DNA of 64,000 bases, from NCBI RefSeq assembly GCF_001696455.1, contig NZ_MAUJ01000001.1:558001-622000 (forward strand). The letters run 5' to 3'. Below are positions 1-8,300 of this stretch, piece by piece. How positions within the stretch are numbered: the first letter of the stretch is position 1; each line of letters opens with the position of its first letter. The position numbers and the translations under genes were made by a program. Under the pieces are notes generated by a model, which had not been told where the DNA came from, did no database searches, and saw nothing but the letters and a program-made list of their open reading frames with translations. The DNA comes from Pseudoalteromonas luteoviolacea. Its GTDB lineage: Bacteria > Pseudomonadota > Gammaproteobacteria > Enterobacterales > Alteromonadaceae.

Positions 1-1316
1 TCGATGGACTTGTTGGACCAACGCATAATTATGCCGGTCTTTCATACGGAAATGTAGCTTCTAAAGCAAACGCTAGTCGGTATTCAAATCCAAAGCAAGC
101 CGCACTCCAAGGCCTTGACAAAATGAAGGCGTTGTCCCAGTTAGGTATACATCAAGGTGTACTGGCACCCAACGCTAGGCCTGACTTGAAAACGCTGAGA
201 TCGTTGGGTTTTTGCGGAAGCGATGAAGAGGTGATATCGAAAGCCGCAAAAGCTGAGCCTCAACTATTGAAAGCCTGTTACTCTGCATCTTCAATGTGGA
301 CGGCAAATGCGGCCACTGTTTCTCCAAGTAGTGACACACAAGACCGCAAAGTTCATTTCACTCCCGCTAACTTAAACAACAAACTGCACAGAGCGATTGA
401 AGCTGACACTACTGGCCGTATTTTACAAGCTGTTTTTAATCACGACGCGTATTTTTCTCACCATGCACCCTTACCGCAGCATAGTTTATTTGGAGACGAA
501 GGAGCTGCCAATCATACTCGGCTTACTGATGCCTATGGGCATGCCGGGCTTGCTGTGTTTGTTTACGGTGAAGATGCGAACAGTACGATCAGGCCAAAGA
601 AATTTCCAGCAAGACAAACGTTACAAGCGAGCCAAGCTATTGCTCGCGGACATCAATTGAATTCAGATAGGTGTTTGTTTGTTCAGCAGAACCCAAATGT
701 CATTGATCAGGGCGTATTTCACAACGATGTAATTGCAATTGGAAATGAAAATGTATTTTTGTTCCATGAGCAGGCATTTTATGAACAAGCAAATGCAGTT
801 CATGCTATTCGGCAATCGTACACAGGTAGTAGGCCATTGCATCTGATTGAAGTGTCAGACGCCGATGTCAGTGTGGAAGAAGCTGTAAAAAGCTATATTT
901 TTAATAGTCAGTTAGTGAGCTTACCCAGTGGTGGAATGGCCTTGATCGCGCCTAGTGAGTGCCAGCAAGTAAATAGTGTTGAAACTTATTTAAGTGCACT
1001 AAAAAGTGCCAGCAATCCAGTTAACGAGATAGTTTATCTTGATGTGAAGCAAAGTATGCAAAATGGAGGTGGCCCTGCATGTCTGCGATTAAGAGTAACC
1101 TTGTCCGAAGATGAGCTGGCGGCATCTAATCAATCTTGCTTACTGACAGATGACCTGTACGGTAAGCTAGGTGCTTGGATAGAAAAGCACTATCGTGACA
1201 GATTATGTGAGCAGGATTTAGCAGACCCCAAACTACTCCAAGAAAGTTACGCTGCATTGGATGAACTGACAAAGATTCTATCACTTGGCTCTGTTTATGA
1301 TTTTCAACTAATCTAA
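1..1316 (+). CDS. astB: N-succinylarginine dihydrolase, 5'-truncated by the window edge
   Basis: This is the second enzyme of the arginine succinyltransferase (AST) pathway. It hydrolyses N-succinylarginine to N-succinylornithine, CO2 and ammonia in the cytoplasm. The reading frame is open from base 3, and the first visible residues ([14 protein letters not shown]) are the conserved N-terminus of AstB, so only about 8-10 residues are missing; an ATG at 123 is internal. About 438 residues are visible against a usual length near 445. The FHNDV histidine and the cysteine of [11 protein letters not shown] match catalytic residues of the amidinotransferase-like fold. The rest of the ast operon should lie upstream, outside the window. 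Confidence 0.95.
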   Translation, partial: DGLVGPTHNYAGLSYGNVASKANASRYSNPKQAALQGLDKMKALSQLGIHQGVLAPNARPDLKTLRSLGFCGSDEEVISKAAKAEPQLLKACYSASSMWTANAATVSPSSDTQDRKVHFTPANLNNKLHRAIEADTTGRILQAVFNHDAYFSHHAPLPQHSLFGDEGAANHTRLTDAYGHAGLAVFVYGEDANSTIRPKKFPARQTLQASQAIARGHQLNSDRCLFVQQNPNVIDQGVFHNDVIAIGNENVFLFHEQAFYEQANAVHAIRQSYTGSRPLHLIEVSDADVSVEEAVKSYIFNSQLVSLPSGGMALIAPSECQQVNSVETYLSALKSASNPVNEIVYLDVKQSMQNGGGPACLRLRVTLSEDELAASNQSCLLTDDLYGKLGAWIEKHYRDRLCEQDLADPKLLQESYAALDELTKILSLGSVYDFQLI

Positions 1317-1330
1317 GGAATCAAAAGTGT

Positions 1331-1346
1331 GCGCTCGACCGAGCGC
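1331..1346 (+). terminator. GC-rich hairpin just after astB
   Basis: GCGCTC-GACC-GAGCGC forms a 6-bp perfect stem with a 4-base loop, 15 bases after the astB stop. The downstream sequence has only a short delayed T-run (CATTTTC), so this is a weak intrinsic terminator or a factor-assisted 3' end. The position supports the call; the missing U-tract argues against it. Confidence 0.4.
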
Positions 1347-1522
1347 CCATCCATTTTCTCAGCTTTTTACAAGTTTTTACGTTAATTCGAGACTCATGAG
1401 ATCATTCAAGGTAGAATTGTTGAAAAGATAAGAATAATTGAGCTTACTGCAACGCACATGGTTTAGCATACGTTAAATGTTTATTCTTACAGCTCTACAT
1501 TAATTAAAAATATAATATCGAT

Positions 1523-2362
1523 ATGCACGATTCATTAATAACGACAATGCAGAACTTGAGCTTTGTTGGTCTGCTGCTGGTCATCATGTTTATAGCAAAG
1601 TGGTTATACAATTTCACCACGCCCTATGACACCTTCAATGAAATACTCATTAAAAAAAATGCGGCATTGGCGACATCAGTGGCCGGGTATATTGTCGCGG
1701 TGGCAATCATCTTTTGTGCGGTATTGACGGGGCCAAGCGGTGGGTTGGTGAATGATCTGATTGCAGTCGCTGGATGTAGTGTAGCGGGTATGGTGATGCT
1801 GTTAGTATCAAGAATCATTAATGACAAATTGATTTTGCACACCTTTTGTAACAGAGATCAGCTTATTGAAAAGCAAAATATTTCTACTGGTGCCGTACAA
1901 GCAAGTAGCTATATTGCAAGCGCATTGCTCATTGGTGCCTCGTTACATGGTAACGGGGGCTGGACAACCGCGATCGTATTTTATGGGTTAGGGCAAATTG
2001 CGTTGATTCTTTTCGCTCGTATTTACGACCTATTGACTAGTTACAATTTAATGACTGAGCTAGAGTCAGGCAATCGCGCAGTAGCAGCAACGTTTTCGGC
2101 AACGCTCATTGCATTAGGTATGGTTCTATTACACGCGCTTGTTGGCGAGTTTGAAAGCTGGGATGCTAGCATTACGCTTTTCATTCAAGATGCGGTGATC
2201 GGATTTGTTATTCTACCCTTAGCAAGACTGTTCATAGATAAAGTGATGTTTCCAACCATTTGTATTGATAAGGCGGTCGGCGAAGAGCACAACATGTCGG
2301 TGGCGTTAGTTGAAGGTGGCGTAGCGCTATCGGTAGCGAGTGTGATTGTGGTTGTTCTTTAA
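1523..2362 (+). CDS. DUF350 family inner-membrane protein
   Basis: This 279-residue, highly hydrophobic protein has about eight predicted membrane segments in two homologous halves. The pattern of helix pairs separated by charged loops (for example RIINDKL and RLFIDKV in equivalent places) is that of tandem DUF350 (YjfL-type) domains. The biochemical function of the family is unknown to me. No good Shine-Dalgarno precedes the ATG at 1523, and a second in-frame ATG at 1550 is possible. It stands alone between astB and the surface-lipoprotein operon, with about 160-400 bases of non-coding DNA on each side, so it is probably monocistronic. Confidence 0.75.
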   Translation: MHDSLITTMQNLSFVGLLLVIMFIAKWLYNFTTPYDTFNEILIKKNAALATSVAGYIVAVAIIFCAVLTGPSGGLVNDLIAVAGCSVAGMVMLLVSRIINDKLILHTFCNRDQLIEKQNISTGAVQASSYIASALLIGASLHGNGGWTTAIVFYGLGQIALILFARIYDLLTSYNLMTELESGNRAVAATFSATLIALGMVLLHALVGEFESWDASITLFIQDAVIGFVILPLARLFIDKVMFPTICIDKAVGEEHNMSVALVEGGVALSVASVIVVVL

Positions 2363-2764
2363 CTATAAAGCATCATTGCAAATGAATGCGCATTTTATCT
2401 CTTTGAATGAGTTTATGCCTTGCAAACTGTGGCCAGAGGGAAGTTGATACAAAAACTGGCCACATGCTAAAAACCATGTGTCTAATTTCTCTCTATTATA
2501 ATGTGCCGTTCACAATTCAATGGCGTATATTTAATCCTTAAATCTTAGTGAGTTAAGAATCAAGATAACATGGAATTAACTCCATCACTGAAATGTACCC
2601 GAAATCAAAAGTGAATTATTGAACTTGTTGATTATACTTTGATCATCCTATCTAGGCATGTTGTACGTGTTCTAGTCGATTGGCAATTCTTAGATCCGAT
2701 TATTCTGTTTTGCTTGAGGTAGATAGTGATTTTCATACGATAACCAATGAGTGGGTGATTAGCT
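2363..2764. other. Non-coding stretch upstream of the surface-lipoprotein operon
   Basis: These 402 bases contain no convincing gene. They hold a 9-bp perfect inverted repeat (2428-2464) and a TATAAT hexamer at 2497-2502 without a recognisable -35 partner. The promoter of the six-gene operon starting at 2765 should be here, but I cannot place it with confidence. A small open frame at 2680-2865 has no ribosome-binding site and overlaps the next gene in another frame, so it was not called. Confidence 0.6.
2428..2464. repeat. 9-bp perfect inverted repeat upstream of the operon
   Basis: TGTGGCCAG (2428-2436) is perfectly inverted as CTGGCCACA (2456-2464) with a 19-base spacer. It lies about 65 bases after the DUF350 gene and 300 bases before the TPR/barrel gene. 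No T-run follows. It could be a 3' hairpin of the DUF350 transcript or a protein-binding site; the sequence does not decide. Confidence 0.5.
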
Positions 2765-4108
2765 ATGTCACTAGTACTTCGATGCGCACGTCTATTTGTG
2801 GCTTTGATTGCATGTTGTGCGAGTTTTCTTTGTTTGGCTCAGGGAAATTCCACAACAACAGATGAAGCCTTTAAAAACACCATTTCTGAAATTCATACAG
2901 CTTTAGTCGATAAGAATTACCCGTCAGCTTTTACGAAGGCTGAGCAAGGTCTTGAAGAGTTTGCTGGAGACCCTAATTTTGACTTTCTTTATGCTCAAGC
3001 AGCATTGGAAGTCGCTAAGTATGACGAAGCCATTTTTGCACTTGAAAGGGTGCTTGTTAATTGGCCAGATCATGTACCAAGTCACTATTTGCTGGGGTTA
3101 ACCTACGCAAAACAGAAAAACTACGGACAAGCGCAGCAAATTCTAAAGGGGTTGCTTTCGGCACAATTGACCCCCGCAATGAGGGGAAACGTCGAGCAAG
3201 CTTTAGAGTCTATCGAAACACGCTCAAGCGACCTAGAAGAATCATATAGTCATGCAATTTCCCTTGCTCTTGGGCATGATTCAAATGTAAACAGTGGTGC
3301 GCTTGATGATAGGGTTGTAATCGGTGGAATTCCCTTTTTGCTTGATGAGACCAGTCAAAAAACCGCAGATAACTTCATGCGATTTAGATATAACTTCAAA
3401 GCTAAGTGGCAACAAACCCAATATCAGGCTTGGAAGTTAGATGTTGATTACTCAGATCAACGTCATCAAGATACGAATGATTATGATCGCTACCAAGGTA
3501 CGATCAGAGTGGGTTACGAGCACAAAAAAGACAATGCTGCCTTTTCGGTAGGTGGGCAATTTGGTGTTTTAACTTTAGATGATGATACCTACCAGCAAGA
3601 TTTTGGTCTGTATGGCAGTGTTCAATATTACTTTTCGGGAAATTGGTTTACTGCGTTAAGCGCTTTTGCATTTTCACAAAATAACGTTCAAGACAGAAAC
3701 TTAGACAGCCGTATATTCACAATACAGGGTGGAGTCGGGCACTCTTCCGAGTTGTGGTTGGTGCGCGTTGACGCTGGTTATACGTGGCAGCCCGCAAGAT
3801 ATGATGAAGGTGAACACTATGGCCGAGATTATGATTTTATTTCGGGGTCGGTATCCCATCGCACATCTCAAAATAGCTTGCTGTCTTTTAAAGCGCAATA
3901 TAGAGACATAGAACACCGAGCCATTCATCCTTTCTTTTTAGAAACCAGAAACGAAGAGCTTGTCATTTTAAACCTTAATTGGCGATATCAATGGGACCAA
4001 GCGTGGAGCATAGATGTTTCTGCATCCTATTATGACAAACACAGTTCCATTACGTTATACAGCTATGATCGTACTGAGTGGTTCACAGGAGTCCGTTATG
4101 AATTCTAA
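2765..4108 (+). CDS. TPR plus outer-membrane beta-barrel protein, Slam-like
   Basis: The 447-residue product starts with a signal peptide (hydrophobic core about residues 10-24, cleavage near CLAQG). A helical region with TPR-type repeats follows (about 45-150; FLYAQAALEVAKYDEAI, SHYLLGLTYAKQKNYGQA). The rest, about 160-447, has alternating aromatic beta strands and ends in the outer-membrane signature ...RYEF with a terminal Phe. The GHDSNVNSG motif at the start of the barrel resembles that of TPR-barrel proteins of the surface lipoprotein assembly modifier type. This is the first gene of a tight operon; its stop overlaps the FecR-domain gene by 11 bases. Inference: it helps move the large lipoprotein encoded two genes downstream to the cell surface. 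An alternative is a polysaccharide-type TPR porin. Only a weak ribosome-binding site is visible. Confidence 0.7.
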   Translation: MSLVLRCARLFVALIACCASFLCLAQGNSTTTDEAFKNTISEIHTALVDKNYPSAFTKAEQGLEEFAGDPNFDFLYAQAALEVAKYDEAIFALERVLVNWPDHVPSHYLLGLTYAKQKNYGQAQQILKGLLSAQLTPAMRGNVEQALESIETRSSDLEESYSHAISLALGHDSNVNSGALDDRVVIGGIPFLLDETSQKTADNFMRFRYNFKAKWQQTQYQAWKLDVDYSDQRHQDTNDYDRYQGTIRVGYEHKKDNAAFSVGGQFGVLTLDDDTYQQDFGLYGSVQYYFSGNWFTALSAFAFSQNNVQDRNLDSRIFTIQGGVGHSSELWLVRVDAGYTWQPARYDEGEHYGRDYDFISGSVSHRTSQNSLLSFKAQYRDIEHRAIHPFFLETRNEELVILNLNWRYQWDQAWSIDVSASYYDKHSSITLYSYDRTEWFTGVRYEF

Positions 4109-5312
4109 CCTTACATTGTTAAATCAAAGACAACTTTGCGCAGGTGCGATGGTACTCAGTTTGTTGTTACCACTTTCGGCATCTGCTGCTCAAGCTGGAA
4201 AAACACTTATGTCCCGTGGAGAAGTGGTTGCAACTGATACGGCAACAGAAGCAGCAAGAAATTTGAAAAGGCGCAGTCCTATTTATGATGTAGATATCGT
4301 AAATACTGGTGCAGCAGGCCAAGCGCAACTGCGAATGCAGGATGGCGCATTGATCGCTTTAAAGGCACAAACACAATTGAAAATTGATGAGTACCAGATG
4401 GGTACGGGCGAGGGAGGCTCTGTTGTGATGGAGCTGATCTCAGGTGGTTTGCGCACCATTACCGGTGAAATAAAAGGCGATAAAGGAAACTATAAATTAA
4501 AAACGCCAGTGGGCAGTATTGGTATTCGAGGAACGCATTACGAAGTTGAGTGGAAAGATAACGAGCTTTTTTTGGCTGTTTGGGATGGCACTATTGAGCT
4601 TGATATGAGTAACGCAACAGGCGGCGGTGAAGGGCCGGTATTACTCGGTAAAGGCGGCGACTTTTCGTTTGCAAAAGTCAGTCAAAGCGGAGCGGTGACT
4701 TCATTGCTCAAGCCCCCATCTCAATTATCTTCTATTTCTTCAACAGTCAGCCAATCAGCACAAAATACGGAAACAGATGAAGAGACGGTTGCAATTTCAA
4801 ATACTGAAGTTAGTACATCGACACAAACGTCGCTGCCATTTTTAGCTGGCAACGTGTCACAAATTGTACGAGATGTTTCTCAAAACGAGTTTATCAACGA
4901 GCAAGAACTCGATAGCTTGGGTGTTAAGCCATTATCGGAGTTGATTGCTGAACGCTCAGGAAGTAGCGCATACACTGTATTAGACAGAATTGATGCAGTT
5001 TCTAGCCTTGGTGCAGTGAGCGCTATTGATATGCAGATGACAGTGAATTTTGATAGGGGCACGGTAGAGCAAGGCGCATTAACATTTCAGGACTCAGGTG
5101 GTGAGTGGTTTGCCGCATTTAATGGGTTGATTAATCAAGAGGGGATGACGTTAGGAGTCAATTTTGCTTCCCATGGGCAAAATTTGGCAACGGGCACTAT
5201 CCAAAGTCAGTTTACGAATGGATTGGATCGTTTAACAGGCTCTTTTAATTTACAAGAAGTAGAGAACCCGAGTGTAGTTGCTCAAGGGGCTTTCATTTTG
5301 AGTCAGCCTTAG
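4098..5312 (+). CDS. FecR-domain periplasmic protein
   Basis: The start is set at ATG 4098 because AGGAG at 4087-4091 precedes it by 6 bases and the product then begins with a proper signal peptide (hydrophobic core, LSASA|AQAG). The open frame extends upstream to 4014 without such a site. The 404-residue product has a FecR domain at about residues 35-170 (MQDGALIALKAQTQLKIDEY, TPVGSIGIRGTHYEV, WDGTIEL). A Ser/Thr/Gln-rich linker and a C-terminal beta-rich region follow. FecR domains are periplasmic signalling or ligand modules. Here there is no sigma factor or TonB receptor nearby; the partners are a beta-barrel protein, a giant lipoprotein and a CHASE2 cyclase, so the domain may report on export or surface state to the cyclase (inference). 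Confidence 0.85.
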   Translation: MNSNLTLLNQRQLCAGAMVLSLLLPLSASAAQAGKTLMSRGEVVATDTATEAARNLKRRSPIYDVDIVNTGAAGQAQLRMQDGALIALKAQTQLKIDEYQMGTGEGGSVVMELISGGLRTITGEIKGDKGNYKLKTPVGSIGIRGTHYEVEWKDNELFLAVWDGTIELDMSNATGGGEGPVLLGKGGDFSFAKVSQSGAVTSLLKPPSQLSSISSTVSQSAQNTETDEETVAISNTEVSTSTQTSLPFLAGNVSQIVRDVSQNEFINEQELDSLGVKPLSELIAERSGSSAYTVLDRIDAVSSLGAVSAIDMQMTVNFDRGTVEQGALTFQDSGGEWFAAFNGLINQEGMTLGVNFASHGQNLATGTIQSQFTNGLDRLTGSFNLQEVENPSVVAQGAFILSQP

Positions 5313-5322
5313 GAGATGGAAA

Positions 5323-8300
5323 ATGCGTATTCATTCAATTTATCAAACGCTTACTGCTGCAATTGTCACTGGGTTCTTACTAACAGCTTGCGGTGGCGGT
5401 GGTGAAAGTAAACCGTTACAGCAAACGAGTAGCTCTGGTGACAACGCTCCTCCAACACAGCAGGAGCCTCAACAGCCAAACTTGGTATCGGACACTCCAA
5501 AAATAGTCGACTTCTCTTACCAGCCTCGCTTTCGGTTTGCACGGTTAACAGAAAATCAGGTCGTTGATGAAGTTATGATAAACGGAACCGGCGACCTTAT
5601 TCATCCAGTTGATACGGTTACAGAAAGGGGAAATCTAACCGTATCGGTCGATAACATCGAAGATCCTGATGGAATTGGTCGTGTTCTTGTCGGGTTTAAC
5701 GACACCGAGCAAGCCATTGTGCTGTGTGATAACAATTGTTCATCACCTTTTAAATTTACTCAAACTGGCATTAATCCCTTCAGTTTTGGTCAACAAAGTG
5801 GATCAATCAATATACAAGTGTGGGTTGAAGACTTAGAAGGTAATGCAACGGTTGTGGTAACTAAGCAGGTTAACTGGATACCCAGAAGTGTGATTGTTGA
5901 ACCGTCTCAAAGGGGCGAAGATGGTACGCTCACTGTAAGCTGGCAAGCACTCGAAGATGCTTTGAGATACAATGTGTATCTTGCTCAGTCTCCCATTAAT
6001 GACTTTTCTACAGTGACGTCACTACCTGATGGCAGGCGTGTGATAGCGCTGAGTGAAACAAGCCAAAGCTTTACAGGCTTAGATCCACAAAAGCATTATT
6101 ATTTACGCGTCACTGGGATTGACGGAAGCGGAGAGAGTGCATTTAGTGACTCGATTATGCTTCCGGCAACAGACTTAATTTTTCCGATAGCTAATAATGA
6201 CTCATTTACAGGAGAGCAGTTTGAAACCATCACAGGAAATGTAATTAACAATGACCAGGACCTCGGTTTCGGGCCATTAGAGGTGGTGGTCCCCGCGCTG
6301 GTATCTCCCCAAAATGGGACGCTCGATTTACAGTCCAATGGTAATTTTACCTATGTTCCCAATGAGAGTTTTTTCGGCTCTGATAGTTTCGTTTACCAAG
6401 TCATTAATTCTCAAGGCGCTACAGCACAGGCTACAGTAAGCATAACGATTGAGAGAACCAATCAAAACCCAATTGCGATTCCCAATAGCTATGCTTTACA
6501 GAAAAATAGCGAATTGACGGTCTCGGGAGGCGGGCTGCTGGTCAACGATATCGATTTCGACGGCGACTCTATCTCCGTTAATCCAACGCCTATCGTAAAT
6601 GTTGAAAATGGCACATTAACATTAAATGAGGATGGCACTTTTGTGTATGTTCCAGCGGCTGATTTCGTTGGTTCAGATTTCTTCCAATACCGAATAGAAG
6701 ATGGTAACGGTGGGTTTGCAACTGCGGATGTATCGTTAAGTGTTGAAGAAGAGTTGAGTAATACGCCACCAATAGCGGTGAATGATAATTACGAAACGAG
6801 CGAAGATATGCAACTACAAATATCTGCTCCAGGTATTCTTGAAAACGATAGTGATGACCAATTAGACAGTGGCAGTACAAGCATTGTAAGTTTGCAGATA
6901 GACATTTCAGAGACGACCAAAAGTGGCACTTTGGAGCTTACCAGCGAAGGCGGTTTTAGATATACGCCAGGAGAAAACTTTTCCGGGCAGGACTTCTTTG
7001 TTTATCAAATCACTGATGAGCAAGGCGCAACTGCTGCTGCGTTCGCTGTAATCAATATTATTCCGGTCAATGATCCGCCCTTGGCGATGGACGACTCTGT
7101 AGAAGTGACCGCGGGTGCACAGATTGTAATAGATGTGACCAATAATGACTTGGACATTGATGGTGTATTAGAGCTGTCTACGTTGACGGCTGTTATGCAA
7201 CCTATGCACGGTAGTTTGTCTCTCAATAGTGACAATAAATTTGTCTATCAGAGCGAGTCTGGTTTTGATGGAACAGATTATTTTACCTACACGATAAAAG
7301 ATAATGAAGGTGCTGTATCCAATGAAGCGTTTGTGTATATCTTTGTTACAACACAAAATATACCACCAGTCGCGGTGAATGACGTCGCTTCAACATCACA
7401 AGATGTCTCGGTGAATATTAATGTACTCGCAAATGATAGTGATACAGATGGCAGCCTAAACGGTGCAACATTGGAAATTGTTACTGCACCTGAAAACGGC
7501 AGTGCGAGCATTGAGTCTACGGATCACACGATCGTTTATATTCCAGCCTCAGGATTTGTGGGAATTGATACTTTCGAATATCGGGTACAAGATAACAGAG
7601 GTGATTTCTCAAATATAGCAACTGTGACCGTCACAGTTTCTGCTGCTAATCAGCCACCAGTTGCAAATAATGACAGTGCAGAGGTCGAAATTGGCAAGTC
7701 AGTATTTATCACCGTATTAGAAAATGATTCAGATCCTGATGGGTTAATCGACTTCAGCACGCTTGAGGTCGTAAGTTCTCCCACCAAAGGTACGGTGAGT
7801 ATAGAGTCTACTGGGGCGTTTACTTATACGCATACGGGGACGGCCGTTGGCACCGATAATTTCTCATACCGAGTGAAGGATAACACGGGCACATTTTCAA
7901 ATAACGCGCTGGTATCAATTACCATTGTCGAACCGGATACGACGCCAATGGCGAACCCTGATAGCGCGACGCTTGATAAAAATACTTCAGTCATGATTGA
8001 TGTGTTAGCTAATGATGATGCTAAAGGGTTGACCTTAGTGCCTTCAACAATTGAAATCATTACGCCGGTTGCACATGGTTCTACATTTATTGATACGTCA
8101 ACGGGGTCAATTAGTTACATTCCCATGAATAACTTTGTCGGTAATGATTCGTTTACCTATCAAGTAAATAACAATAACGCTCAAACCTCTAATGTGGCAA
8201 CGGTTTCGATTGTTGTAAATGACAAGAATTATGCACCAAGTGTTACAGGGGGATCGGCAAATATTCAAACCAATGTGTCCAATGGGGATTTTGTACTTCA

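Noticed and set aside
2497..2502. TATAAT hexamer as operon promoter
   Set aside because: No acceptable -35 at 16-18 bases, and more than 250 bases from the gene; not enough to call.
2680..2865. Small open frame (61 residues) before the TPR/barrel gene
   Set aside because: No ribosome-binding site, no signal or motif, and it overlaps the true signal peptide in another frame.
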